Of a DNA stretch of 64,000 nucleotides, positions 1-8,927 are shown in pieces. The translations under genes were made by a program, and so were the position numbers. Under the pieces are notes generated by a model, which saw nothing but the letters and a program-made list of their open reading frames with translations, was not told the origin of the DNA and did no database searches. The stretch comes from Verrucomicrobiales bacterium. Its GTDB lineage: Bacteria > Verrucomicrobiota > Verrucomicrobiia > Verrucomicrobiales > DEV007. The stretch lies in contig JARGPH010000023.1 of the NCBI GenBank assembly GCA_029213065.1, positions 36,847 to 100,846 of the forward strand, written 5' to 3'. The stretch's first letter is position 1. Each line of letters starts with the position of its first letter.

Positions 1-65
1 GAAGAGATCGTTTCACAGGCGGCTTTTCAGGGCAAGGCTGTAATCGGTGTCTGATGCGAAACTCC

Positions 66-710
66 CTAAATCCGGGAGATCATCTGATCTTTGGAAAATC
101 TCACTTTGGGGAGTTGTGCGTATTTATCTTCGTCGGCGCGATAGCCGGCGGGACAGAGAACGGATGCGGTGAGGTTCCGCTCTGTCAGACCCAGAATCTC
201 ATCGTATTTGGCGGGCACAAATCCCTCCATCGGACAGGCGTCGATTTCCATGAGAGCGGCGCAGGTCATGAACTGACCGAGAGCAATATAGGTCTGTTGT
301 TTGGCCCACTGCTTCCGGCCCTCTTCGTCCAGGTTGGTGATGAAACCGGCCATCATATCGCGGTAGCCGGTGAAGGAACCCTGATCGCCGCGAATTTCTT
401 CGATGCGGCCTACGAACTGGTCGACCCAGCTCTCGTCGATGTCGGTGCGGATCGCGATGATGAGGAGATGCGATGCATCGGCGACCTGACGTTGGTTCCA
501 GGAAAATTCGACGAGCTGCTCCCTGATTTCAGGATTCTCAACGATGATGAATTCCCAGGGTTGGAGGCCGAAGGACGACGGTGTCAACACGAGGGACTCT
601 TCGAGAGCGCTCCAGTCTTCGTCGGTGATTTTCTTTTCGGGATCGAAAACCTTCGTCGCGTATCGCCAGTTGAGTGAGTCGAGGATTTGTTGTGAGGGAA
701 TCGTTGCCAT
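66..710 (-). CDS. Nitroreductase-family NAD(P)H-dependent flavin oxidoreductase
   Basis: A 214-residue FMN-dependent oxidoreductase of the nitroreductase fold, likely cytoplasmic, reducing quinones or nitro compounds with NAD(P)H. The N-terminal segment NWRYATKVFDPEKKI is the family's substrate/FMN-side signature, PSSFGLQPWEF matches the FMN-binding loop, and the C-terminal LPKVRFSKDQ matches the NfsB/YdgI-type end. The open frame continues 39 codons upstream, but that part reads like non-coding sequence, so the ATG at 710 (MATIPSQQ) is preferred; no clear Shine-Dalgarno is present. It stands alone and transcribes away from the next gene. The physiological substrate cannot be told from sequence. 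Confidence 0.88.
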   Translation of the reverse strand: MATIPSQQILDSLNWRYATKVFDPEKKITDEDWSALEESLVLTPSSFGLQPWEFIIVENPEIREQLVEFSWNQRQVADASHLLIIAIRTDIDESWVDQFVGRIEEIRGDQGSFTGYRDMMAGFITNLDEEGRKQWAKQQTYIALGQFMTCAALMEIDACPMEGFVPAKYDEILGLTERNLTASVLCPAGYRADEDKYAQLPKVRFSKDQMISRI

Positions 711-807
711 AAAGGGGGACTTTACCCGTGAATGCCCGAAGTGAAACCTCCGGCCCCGGAATTTTGAAGGGGGTGGTAGGGGGTGTTCTTGAGGAAAAAG
801 GAAATTG

Positions 808-842
808 AACCCTGTTGAATGCATCACCTAACCCTGTTGGGT
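808..842. repeat. Two copies of an AACCCTGTTG motif
   Basis: The ten bases AACCCTGTTG occur at 808-817 and 830-839. The second copy extends to AACCCTGTTGGGT, a short inverted repeat (ACCC TGTT GGGT). The same 13 bases recur at 13950, again about 60-70 bases before a small exported-protein gene. It could be an operator or chance; no regulator is identified. Confidence 0.4.
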
Positions 843-900
843 GGGATTCAGAGCGCGTTCGGACTTGTAAAAGGGAGATGATGTATGGTTCTCTGGAGGC

Positions 901-1605
901 ATGCGATTCCGGTGGCTCTTCCTCATACTCTTGATTTCCTCTGCGACCTTTTGTGATGCGCAGAGTCCCGCGCAAAAGCTTCAGTCGATCATTTTTCCAT
1001 CCATTGAATTCAATGACGCGGCCCTGCACGAGGTCCTGGATTTTCTACAGGCGGGAAGCGCTGAGATTTCCGGAAGTCCCTCGGGAGGGGTGAATTTTAT
1101 TCTGAACGGTGACGACGAGCTTCGAAATCTTCCGATCGCCCTGAAGCTGCAGAATGTTTCGCTGGGGCAGGCGCTTTGGTTTCTTTCGGAAATGGCAAGG
1201 CTGGACATCAAAATCGACCAGCACGCTGTCATGCTCAGTGAGGCGGAAGAATGGACGAGGAGGCCGACGAAGCCTTCCGCTGCCGATAAAGCGGTTGCTC
1301 AAAAGTTGCGTGGGATTGTGGTCCCCGGGGTGGAATTTTCCAGTGTCCCTTTAAGTGATGCGGTCGACCTGATGCGGGCTTATTCCAGCCAGCTGGATAC
1401 GAGTGAGCCGGATCCGACAAAGCGCGGGATCAATTTTGTCTACATTCCGGATTCTGCCGGTGGGGAGGAGCCCGCGATCACTTTTACCCTGACTCAAGTG
1501 CCCTTGATGGAGGTGCTTCGTTATACCACTGAGCTCTCCGGGTTCGAAGCAAGGATTGAGAAGGGAGTTGTCGTTATTGCTCCGAAAGTCGTTGCTTCTC
1601 AATAG
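901..1605 (+). CDS. Exported protein with two STN-like repeats
   Basis: A 234-residue protein with a clear signal peptide (residues 1-20, cleavage near CDAQ). The mature part is a tandem duplication. Each half starts with a segment of the type AQKLQSIIFPSIEFNDA / AQKLRGIVVPGVEFSSV, follows with an L-x-E/D-x-x-D-L/F stretch, and closes with a beta unit of the type LQNVSLGQALWFLSEMA...VML / LTQVPLMEVLRYTTELS...VVI. This resembles the secretin/TonB short N-terminal (STN) fold common in verrucomicrobial exported proteins. The same unit forms the C-terminus of the protein at 6753-8456, so the two are partial paralogues. Function unknown; periplasmic location is inferred. Confidence 0.78.
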   Translation: MRFRWLFLILLISSATFCDAQSPAQKLQSIIFPSIEFNDAALHEVLDFLQAGSAEISGSPSGGVNFILNGDDELRNLPIALKLQNVSLGQALWFLSEMARLDIKIDQHAVMLSEAEEWTRRPTKPSAADKAVAQKLRGIVVPGVEFSSVPLSDAVDLMRAYSSQLDTSEPDPTKRGINFVYIPDSAGGEEPAITFTLTQVPLMEVLRYTTELSGFEARIEKGVVVIAPKVVASQ

Positions 1606-1718
1606 GGGCAAGGGCTGGTCGATATGGGGCTGCAGGGAGAGCGCTGGGCTTATAGCTCGGTAAGTAGTCTTCACGGAATCGTCGGTTGCTCTGGCACGAA
1701 AAGTGCCTAAGCATCGGT

Positions 1719-3401
1719 ATGATGATTCCAGAGATGGCAGAAACCTGGCAGGTTTGGCGCGAGGCGCACCCGGTGGCACTTGATTTGCTGCTCTTGAGTG
1801 TTGTCGCTCTGGTCGGCATCGGGATCGGACGAATTTCGATTCGCGGAATTCGGCCGGGAATCGCCGGGGTCCTCTTTTCCGGACTGATCATTTCCCATTT
1901 TGGCTTTCGTCCCGATCCTCACGTGGCGCACTTTATCAAGGAATTCGGTCTCATTCTCTTCGTCTTCTCGCTGGGGCTGCAGATGGGAGGGGGCTTTTTT
2001 GCCTCGCTGCGCAAAGTGGGGCTCAAGCTGAACCTCTACGCGGCCGCGATTATCGTTCTCGGCGCCGTCATTACCATGATCGGAGCCAGAGCCATGGGGC
2101 TCTCGATGGCAGCTGCAGCAGGCGTCTTCTCAGGTGGAACTACGAATACGCCTTCACTCGGGGCGGCGCAGCAGGCGCTTGCGGCGGTGGAAGGTGGCAG
2201 ACCGGAATTGGCTGCGATGGCTTATGCGGCGGCCTACCCTCTCGCGGTCGTCGGCATTATCGGAAGTCTCCTTCTTCTGAAGCGTTTCTTTAAGGTGAAT
2301 GTCGAGGCCGAGGCGGAAGCTTTTCGTTCTGAGCAGATGGCAGGAGTTGAGGCGCTGGAGCGCATGAGTCTGGTGATGGAAAATCCCAATCTCGACGGCT
2401 TGCGAGTCGAGGAGATTCCGGGGCTGCACGAGACCGAGGTGATCGTTTCCCGGGTGCGGCGAAAAGATGCGACCGAGACGCTCACGGCGGGATTGGCGAC
2501 TGAACTTTACATGGGGGATCAAATTATGGCGGTGGGGACACACGATCACCTTGAGCAGTTTCGCCGTGTCGTTGGAAGTGTCTCGGAAGTCGATTTGATG
2601 AAGGCACCGGGTGAGGTTTCATTCAGCCGTGTCGTCGTCACGAATGAGAAGGTGGTTGGGAAATCGCTCAAGGAGCTCGGTCTTGATCCGCTTTACGGGG
2701 TCACCGTGACGCGGATCACGCGTCAGGATCATGCCTTTACCGCGCTGCCCGATTTGCGTCTTCAGTTCGGGGACCGGCTCCAGATTGTGGGTCCGAAGTC
2801 GAGTCTCGATGAGGTGACAAAGCTGCTCGGAAACCAGGTCCACCGATTGAATGAGACCAGTTTTGCGACCATTTTTCTGGGGATTGCGCTGGGAATCCTC
2901 CTCGGTCTTTTGCCTGCGAGAGTGGATTGGCTTCCCGCTCCTCTGCGGTTGGGCCTCGCGGGCGGACCTCTTCTCATTGCAATTTTGTTGAGCCGTCTCG
3001 GACGGATCGGTCCGCTCGTGGTCAACATGCCGGAGAATACGAACCGGGCTCTCCGCGAGCTCGGCATCATTCTGTTTCTCGCCTGCGTTGGCCTGGCTGC
3101 AGGGGAGAACTTTTTTGCTACGGTTTTTACCGCCGAAGGCCTCAAATGGGTGGGGCTCGGGGTGGTCGTGACGCTGGCACCGCTCTTGATCATCGGCACG
3201 ATTTGCCGGAAAGTTCATGGAATGAATTTCATGACTCTGTCGGGGTTGCTCTCCGGATCGATGACGGATCCCCCGGCCCTTGCATTTGCCACCGGGATGG
3301 CGGGGAGTGATTCTCCGGCCGTTTCCTATGCGACGGTTTATCCTCTCACGATGATTTTGCGGATTGTGATTGCCCAACTGATCGCTTTGATGGTTTGGTA
3401 G
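1719..3401 (+). CDS. YidE/AspT-type membrane transporter with two TrkA-C domains
   Basis: A 560-residue integral membrane protein of the aspartate-alanine antiporter-like family (YidE/YbjL duplication). Two hydrophobic halves of about five helices each (roughly residues 15-170 and 385-560) flank a soluble centre (about 190-375) containing two TrkA-C/RCK-C domains; the second contains VVGKSLKELGL and FGDRLQIVG. Both halves carry the duplicated Gly/Thr-rich motif (GVFSGGTTNTPSLGAA near residue 140; GLLSGSMTDPPALAFA near residue 510). The frame can be opened at a TTG at 1686, but the ATG at 1719 gives the usual family length. The stop lies 26 bases before the globin start. Substrate unknown. Confidence 0.88.
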   Translation: MMIPEMAETWQVWREAHPVALDLLLLSVVALVGIGIGRISIRGIRPGIAGVLFSGLIISHFGFRPDPHVAHFIKEFGLILFVFSLGLQMGGGFFASLRKVGLKLNLYAAAIIVLGAVITMIGARAMGLSMAAAAGVFSGGTTNTPSLGAAQQALAAVEGGRPELAAMAYAAAYPLAVVGIIGSLLLLKRFFKVNVEAEAEAFRSEQMAGVEALERMSLVMENPNLDGLRVEEIPGLHETEVIVSRVRRKDATETLTAGLATELYMGDQIMAVGTHDHLEQFRRVVGSVSEVDLMKAPGEVSFSRVVVTNEKVVGKSLKELGLDPLYGVTVTRITRQDHAFTALPDLRLQFGDRLQIVGPKSSLDEVTKLLGNQVHRLNETSFATIFLGIALGILLGLLPARVDWLPAPLRLGLAGGPLLIAILLSRLGRIGPLVVNMPENTNRALRELGIILFLACVGLAAGENFFATVFTAEGLKWVGLGVVVTLAPLLIIGTICRKVHGMNFMTLSGLLSGSMTDPPALAFATGMAGSDSPAVSYATVYPLTMILRIVIAQLIALMVW

Positions 3402-3427
3402 GGCGTAACCGAAAAGAACCCGGAATT

Positions 3428-3814
3428 ATGAAAAAAGAAGACGGCAGTATTTATGATCGAATCGGCGGTGAGGAGGGGATTGAAAAGCTCATCAATTCGT
3501 TTTACGAACGAGTCCTCAAAGACCCCGTGCTGGCCCCTTATTTCGAGGGAGTGCCGATGGACAAACTGGCGCGGATGCAGCGTGAATTTTTTGCGATGGC
3601 GACTGGTGGTCCTGCCGAATACACAGGGCGTCCTCTCGCTCATGTTCATCAGCACTTGAAGATCAAAAAGCCCGTCTTTCAGCGTTTCACCGAACATCTT
3701 CTCACGACGCTGGAGGAGACGACCGAATTGTCCAAAGACGACATTATGAATCTGATCTCGAGAGTGAATGTCGAGATCGATGAAATCTCTGTCGAGGTCG
3801 GTGGCGCTGAATAG
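3428..3814 (+). CDS. Group I truncated hemoglobin
   Basis: A 128-residue 2-on-2 globin. IYDRIGGEEGIEKLINSFY at residues 8-26 is the pre-A/B-helix signature including the B10 tyrosine (Y26). RMQREFFAMATGG (49-61) covers helix E with a Gln at an E-helix distal position, and H74 in AHVHQHLKI is the probable proximal haem ligand. It likely binds O2 or NO in the cytoplasm. The frame extends upstream into the transporter's last codons, but the ATG at 3428 gives the family start. It follows the transporter by 26 bases, so the two are probably cotranscribed; no functional link between them is established. Confidence 0.93.
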   Translation: MKKEDGSIYDRIGGEEGIEKLINSFYERVLKDPVLAPYFEGVPMDKLARMQREFFAMATGGPAEYTGRPLAHVHQHLKIKKPVFQRFTEHLLTTLEETTELSKDDIMNLISRVNVEIDEISVEVGGAE

Positions 3815-3915
3815 GAATCCGGCGCTCCCGAGGGAGGTTGCAGGCAGGCGATGGCTCAAAAGAGCCAAAAGCGATCCTGTCGCGCGGGACGGTTTTCGTG
3901 ATACCTTCGTGGTGA

Positions 3916-5943
3916 ATGAATTTCACCGGTCATGGTCCGTTTTGGATGGTCTCCTTATTTGTCGCTTTCCTGGCGGCAAACGGGTGGGCGGCGGATGGTC
4001 CGGAATCGGTGCGCCCGCTGAGGAGTATCGATGCGATTCGAAAGCTCAGCTATGAGGAGGCCCGGATGGCTCCCCCGGTGATTTTGCGAGTCACCGTAAC
4101 CTCTCATTTATCCGGTGGGTTTGATGGACAGGACAGCTCGGGGGGGATGTTTTTTGAGGTTCCTCCCGATCAGATTCCGCGGCTTTCGGATTCCGTTGAA
4201 ATCTACGGGAATGTCACGGGAGGCTTCTACGGTCCCTATGTCGTTGTCGATGAAATCAAAAGGCATGGAGGTTCCGGGATGCCGCGGCCGTTGAATTTTC
4301 GCCCTGACTTTATTCAAACCGGCATCGGAGATAATCGCTGGATCGAGATCGAAGGTCTTTTGGTATCCGTTGAATTTGATGAGGACTCCAAATCGTCGGG
4401 GGAGGGGTTGCTCGTGACAGGGGAAAATGATCTCACGATCCGCTTTCGAAACCAGCAGGGTGAGTTTGATGTGCGGCGGCTGGAGAAAATGGTGGGTTCC
4501 TGGGTGAAGTTACGTGGCACAGGGGCTCCGCTTTTCAATGACCGGAGGCAACGGATCGGTTCCGATATCGTATGTTCGAGTCATAAGAATGTGGAGCTTG
4601 TCGAGCAGCAGAAGCAGATCCCCGAGGTGACCCTCGATGAGATCGGACGTTGGGATTCGAAACGTACCAAACCGGGGCTGGTTCAGACGGTTGCGAAGGT
4701 GACTTTGATCGAAGATGCGCAAACCCTGGTGGCTCAGTCAGGTGAGTTCGGTGCGAGAGTGCGAACGCTCCAGCCGCACGAGGCTGGAACGGGAGATCAA
4801 ATGATCTTCACGGGGTTGCCGAAAACAGAAGGTTTCTTTGTGGGGCTTCGTTATGCCTCGCTGTCACAGGCCGAGGAGCAGACCGGCGAGGTCGAGGCGA
4901 TTGCGGATACGGATCCTTTTTCCAGAAGTCAGGCGATGCGTCTTGTGAAAGTGAAAGGGCGACTCATCGAGCAGCAGGGGCGGTTGTTAAGCTTGCAGCT
5001 CGAAGAGCAGATTCTGCCAGTGCGCCTGCCCAAGGAACTCGATGCGGAAATGCTGCCCACGGTCGGGAGCGAGATTGAGGTGACCGGCGTGAAGCTCGTC
5101 GATGCTGACGAGCGGGGGCAGCTGCGCTCGGTGACCCTTGCGGTCCGCTCAGGGGCGGATATCAATGTTCTTCAAGTGCCTTCCTGGTGGACCCCGCAGC
5201 GCTATTTTATCGCGATCCTCACCTTGCTCGCGGTCTTTATCTTTTCGCTTTTTTGGACCCTGGCATTGAAGCGCCGGGTCGAGAAACAGACGGCCCTGAT
5301 TGAGAGCCAGCTCGTTTCCAATGCGGCACTTGAGGAGCGGAATCGCATCGCCCGTGAATTGCACGATACTTTGTCGCAGGGCTTTTCAGGAGTTGGCTAT
5401 CAGCTCGCTTCTGTGAAGAATCACATCGAATCCGATCCCGGGAAAGCAAAGGAGAAGCTCGACCTCGCACGTCAGATGGTGGAGCACAGTCTCGCCGAGG
5501 CCCGGGATTCGCTGAGCGGATTGCGCATTCCTGCGGCAGCGGATTCGTTGGTTTTTCCTGAAACGACGATTGCGATTGCCCGTGAACGTTGTGAAGAGGC
5601 TGAGCTTCGCCTCATTGTTCATCATACCCTGGAAACGGAGCATCTTGCTCTCGATGCCGAGACGGCCTACGCCTGTCATCGCATTCTTCTTGAAGCTGTC
5701 ATGAACGCGATTCGCCACAGTGGCGGGGACAGCATCGGAATCGCGACGGGTAAGACCGACGAGGAGTTCGTATTCTGCGTGAGCGATAATGGCCACGGTT
5801 TCGACCCGGAGATCAAGCCTGCGGGGCACTTCGGGATTCAGGGTATGCAGGAGCGCGCCAAACAAATCGAAGCGGCTCTGTCCGTCGAAACGTCTCACGA
5901 GGGGACCCGACTCAATCTCACTTTACCACTTCCCATTTTATGA
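3916..5943 (+). CDS. NarL-type sensor histidine kinase
   Basis: A 675-residue membrane sensor. A signal peptide or first membrane segment lies at about 10-25, followed by a roughly 400-residue extracytoplasmic domain rich in beta structure with OB-like segments. One membrane helix at about 428-450 (IAILTLLAVFIFSLFWTL) follows, then a HisKA_3 dimerisation domain with phosphoacceptor H483 in ERNRIARELHDTLSQGF, and a HATPase_c domain with N box LLEAVMNAIRHSGG (about 590) and DNGHGFD (about 624). Its stop overlaps the start of the response regulator (ATGA), a translationally coupled pair. The sensed signal is unknown. Confidence 0.92.
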   Translation: MNFTGHGPFWMVSLFVAFLAANGWAADGPESVRPLRSIDAIRKLSYEEARMAPPVILRVTVTSHLSGGFDGQDSSGGMFFEVPPDQIPRLSDSVEIYGNVTGGFYGPYVVVDEIKRHGGSGMPRPLNFRPDFIQTGIGDNRWIEIEGLLVSVEFDEDSKSSGEGLLVTGENDLTIRFRNQQGEFDVRRLEKMVGSWVKLRGTGAPLFNDRRQRIGSDIVCSSHKNVELVEQQKQIPEVTLDEIGRWDSKRTKPGLVQTVAKVTLIEDAQTLVAQSGEFGARVRTLQPHEAGTGDQMIFTGLPKTEGFFVGLRYASLSQAEEQTGEVEAIADTDPFSRSQAMRLVKVKGRLIEQQGRLLSLQLEEQILPVRLPKELDAEMLPTVGSEIEVTGVKLVDADERGQLRSVTLAVRSGADINVLQVPSWWTPQRYFIAILTLLAVFIFSLFWTLALKRRVEKQTALIESQLVSNAALEERNRIARELHDTLSQGFSGVGYQLASVKNHIESDPGKAKEKLDLARQMVEHSLAEARDSLSGLRIPAAADSLVFPETTIAIARERCEEAELRLIVHHTLETEHLALDAETAYACHRILLEAVMNAIRHSGGDSIGIATGKTDEEFVFCVSDNGHGFDPEIKPAGHFGIQGMQERAKQIEAALSVETSHEGTRLNLTLPLPIL

Positions 5944-6569
5944 CCGATGCATCCAAAAATCTCCGCCTTCTCCTCGTCGACGATCACATTATTGTCCGCC
6001 GTGGCCTCGCGAGCCTTCTCGATGACGAAAGTGATCTCACCGTCGTCGCGGAAGCGGGAAGCGGGGAAGAGGCCATCGCGATGGCTGCCGAGCACAAGCC
6101 GAATGTGATCATTCTCGATCTGCGCCTGCGCGACATGAGCGGGATCGAAGTCGCCGCCGAGCTGAAAGGATTTCGCATTTTGATGCTCTCCAGTTTCATG
6201 CAGGAAGAGGACGTGCGCCGGGCATTTGAGGCCGGGATTCTCGGCTACATGTCGAAGGACAAAAACAGTGACGAATTGCTCAAGGCCATTAGGGAAGTGG
6301 GGGCGGGGCGTCAGTATTTACCGCCTGAGATTTCACTGCTCCTCGCGAAGAGCGAGTGGAGCGCGCATCTCACCGATCGCGAGCTGGAGATTTTGCAGTG
6401 GATTGCCCGGGGTAAAGCGAACAAGGAAATCGGGACCGAGCTGACCCTTTCCGAAAACACGGTGAAGAATCACGTGAAGTCGATTCTTTCGAAGCTCAAC
6501 GCGAAAGATCGAACCCACGCGGTGACCGAGGCTCTTAAACGCGGACTGTTTCAATTGGGGCATTCGTAG
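5940..6569 (+). CDS. NarL/FixJ-family response regulator
   Basis: A 209-residue regulator. The receiver domain (about 8-125) has the acidic pair D14/D15, phosphoacceptor D60 in NVIILDLRLRD, and the conserved Lys in GYMSKDKNSDELL. The LuxR-type helix-turn-helix (about 142-205) shows LTDRELEILQWIARGKANKEI and LSENTVKNHVKSILSKL. The start overlaps the kinase stop by four bases, so it is almost certainly phosphorylated by the kinase encoded just upstream. Target genes cannot be read from the sequence; the exported LysM protein directly downstream is one candidate by position only. Confidence 0.95.
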   Translation: MTDASKNLRLLLVDDHIIVRRGLASLLDDESDLTVVAEAGSGEEAIAMAAEHKPNVIILDLRLRDMSGIEVAAELKGFRILMLSSFMQEEDVRRAFEAGILGYMSKDKNSDELLKAIREVGAGRQYLPPEISLLLAKSEWSAHLTDRELEILQWIARGKANKEIGTELTLSENTVKNHVKSILSKLNAKDRTHAVTEALKRGLFQLGHS

Positions 6570-6752
6570 GACAATCCCTCGAATACTCCCGTAGTGGATT
6601 GGTGTGGGGAGACAATTACCTCACGCACCCCCTTTTCCGATGTGCATGGCCATGTCGTGAAAGATATTCCGGCGTAGAGGAATCCGTGAGGAATTCTGTA
6701 TCAGTCTCTTATCGCAAATCACTGATTGACGCCCGTGGTAGTATGCAGAGAA

Positions 6753-8456
6753 ATGAGACCGATTTTTCTCTGCCTGATCCTCGTGATGAGTGCGCCTTTT
6801 GCAGTGGCCGCTGACGACGAACTATATACAAACGTCTACGTGGTTCCGCCCACTTTTCTGAGTATGGGAGAAGTTGTTCCGGCTGATCCGTTCAGGTTCG
6901 TTAGACCACCCGCTCCGCGTAAAACGGCAAAGGAGATTCTGAGCAATGCGGGGATCACATTCGGGGAAGGGGCTTCAGCGATTTATAACCCGGCGTCGTC
7001 TCAGCTCATCGTGAGGAACACGCAGGATCAGATGGGACTGGTCGAAGCGTATATTGAATCGATCACTCAAAAGGTGGAGAAGCAGATTTATGTCACGATC
7101 CGGGAAGTGCAGATCGGTGAGGAGTTTTTGAAGGGGAGATCGCCGGGAGAGTTTAAACTGAAAGGAGGCAAGAGTAAGTTAGAGGGGCAAATTTCAGAGG
7201 TATTGTCGCTTCCGCCTTTAATCACCTCTTCAGTAAAAAGTCGTGCCTTAATCTTTGAGTCACCGGAACAGTTCAGGAAGGAATTTTCCAGACCTCCCTC
7301 CACTCCTGAAAAACCACGTGAGGGAGTCGGGCAGAAGATCACCGGCGTATTGACTGATCCGCAGTTCCAACTTCTGATTCGAGAGCTCAACCGGCAAAAG
7401 GGAATCGATATATTGAGCCCTCCCTCTGTGATGTGTCGTTCCGGTCAACTCGCGATGTCGCAGCATGATGAAAAACGCTACGGGGTGCAGGTGGTTATCG
7501 GGGCTGATGAGTCCACCGTTGACTTGAAAATCTTTCTTCCGCTGCACGGCGAGCCGCTTTTCGATGAATTCGATACCGTTTCGACCCCTCATCAAGTCAC
7601 GATATCGGATGGGCAGACGGTTGTTATTGCAGAACGTCGAGAGAAGGGAGCATGCCGTTTTGTATTCGTGAAAGCGCAGATCATGGATCCGGCGGGAATG
7701 CCTTTTCACCGCAAGGATGAGAAAAAGGAAGGTGAGGACAGTGAGAAAAAAGAGACCGGCTTCGTGCCGAACTCACACCCGGATTCGGAGCTTGTAGCGA
7801 AAGTCAGAAAGGCTGATGAGGCCGCCCTGCGTGGCTCCCAACTGATGGCTGATGGCGAGTACATGAAAGCGGCCAAAGAGTATGCGAAGGCGCTCAAGAC
7901 TCTGCCGAAGCATGACGCGACAGTTCCGCGGCGGGAGGCATATGAGAAGCAGTTGGCCGGGGCGAAGGAGCGTTTCAGGGATGACGATATTTTCGGTCCG
8001 GGCTGGTATGAAATCTACGTCGTGAAAAAAGGGGATACCCTCTACCAAATTTCGAAGGAGATGAATGTGAGTGTTGAAGCGATCAAGTCTGCCAATGGGC
8101 TCGAAGGGGAGGCTCTCAAGGTGGGGCATGAGATTATTATTCCCCGAAAGGAACGTGGATTTGCCGAGGCTCTGGAGTCCATCATCATTCCGGCGATTGA
8201 TTTCCGCGACGTTCCTCTGGAGGACGCCCTCGGGCAGATGCTCGTCCTCGTGCACAAGCATGCGGACCGTGGGCTCTTTCCGAACTTCAAGCCCAGAGTT
8301 TCCCTGACAGATGCTGAGAAGATCGGAAATCCGGGTATCACCCTTCGCTTGCGCAATGTCCCCGTTTCGGAGGCGCTTCGATACGTGACCTCACTCGGCC
8401 AGTGCAATTTCGAGGTTGAAGGCGATGTCATCGTCGTCGCTCCCCTGGACAAATAG
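6753..8456 (+). CDS. Exported secretin-like protein with LysM and STN-like domains
   Basis: A 567-residue exported protein with an unusual domain order. Signal peptide 1-20. An STN/secretin N-domain-like unit lies at about 55-105 (ILSNAGITFGEGASAIYNP ... LIVRNTQDQMGLVEAYI). A region at about 110-310 resembles part of a secretin beta domain (LTDPQFQLLIRELNRQKGI, ILSPPSVMCRSGQLA, VTISDGQTVVIAERR). A charged linker is followed by a TPR-like helical stretch (about 355-410), a LysM domain at about 420-465 (YVVKKGDTLYQISKEMNVS), and an STN-like unit (about 470-567) related to the protein at 901-1605. A TTG at 6726 is in frame, but the ATG at 6753 opens the signal peptide. LysM suggests peptidoglycan binding. 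Pore formation seems doubtful because the full secretin beta barrel is not evident. Confidence 0.82.
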   Translation: MRPIFLCLILVMSAPFAVAADDELYTNVYVVPPTFLSMGEVVPADPFRFVRPPAPRKTAKEILSNAGITFGEGASAIYNPASSQLIVRNTQDQMGLVEAYIESITQKVEKQIYVTIREVQIGEEFLKGRSPGEFKLKGGKSKLEGQISEVLSLPPLITSSVKSRALIFESPEQFRKEFSRPPSTPEKPREGVGQKITGVLTDPQFQLLIRELNRQKGIDILSPPSVMCRSGQLAMSQHDEKRYGVQVVIGADESTVDLKIFLPLHGEPLFDEFDTVSTPHQVTISDGQTVVIAERREKGACRFVFVKAQIMDPAGMPFHRKDEKKEGEDSEKKETGFVPNSHPDSELVAKVRKADEAALRGSQLMADGEYMKAAKEYAKALKTLPKHDATVPRREAYEKQLAGAKERFRDDDIFGPGWYEIYVVKKGDTLYQISKEMNVSVEAIKSANGLEGEALKVGHEIIIPRKERGFAEALESIIIPAIDFRDVPLEDALGQMLVLVHKHADRGLFPNFKPRVSLTDAEKIGNPGITLRLRNVPVSEALRYVTSLGQCNFEVEGDVIVVAPLDK

Positions 8457-8525
8457 GTGTGCGCGCAATGAAACGGGGTTGGAAGGAACTCTCCTTATAT
8501 GCATGAGGGTAATGCCGGTTGAAAT

Positions 8526-8721
8526 GGGCTGAAGGCCCCTACCACCCATAGCCTGGGACTTCAGTCCCAGGTGAGATCGACTGGAGTTATGCGCCCTGAC
8601 GGGGCGCCCGGAAATCCTGGCTGTTGATACCAATCGCGAGCAACCTTTCAGGTCGCATTGTCGGGATACGCTATCCCCCGGGCTGAAGCCCGGGGCTCTG
8701 TGCGATCAGGCTTTCAGCCTG
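8526..8721. repeat. REP-like cluster of short palindromes
   Basis: Within the 471-base gap 8457-8927, which holds no gene, there are at least four short inverted repeats: CCTGGGACT/AGTCCCAGG at 8552-8571 (2-base loop), GCGCCC/GGGCGC at 8591-8607, CCCCGGGCT/AGCCCGGGG at 8676-8695 (2-base loop), and CAGGCT/AGCCTG at 8707-8721. A weaker GGGC...GCCC lies at 8526-8538. The style matches extragenic palindromic repeats or degenerate non-autonomous mobile elements. The rest of the gap has nothing recognisable apart from a terminator near 8870. Confidence 0.65.
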
Positions 8722-8856
8722 TTCATGTAATTTCTTAACCTGACGCGAGTGAAGAATTCTCTTTTCTTTACGAAAACACACGACGGTAGAAGAACGGGAA
8801 ATCCTTCCCTCTTTGAAGTGCAAGCGCGACCGAACGCGGGAAACCGTAATGGACAC

Positions 8857-8887
8857 AAAAAAGCCGGGGGCCTTGCGACCTCCGGCT
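8857..8887 (-). terminator. Rho-independent terminator of the L,D-transpeptidase gene
   Basis: Read on the minus strand, AGCCGGAGG and CCCCCGGCT form an interrupted GC-rich stem, followed by TTTTTTG. It lies 41 bases past the stop of the leftward L,D-transpeptidase gene. Confidence 0.75.
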
Positions 8888-8927
8888 GTTTTCCGACAAA
8901 CCTACTTTTTACTGAGGTAACGAGTGA

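Noticed and set aside
54..677. Plus-strand open frame of 207 codons
   Set aside because: It is antisense to the nitroreductase gene, whose family motifs are clear.
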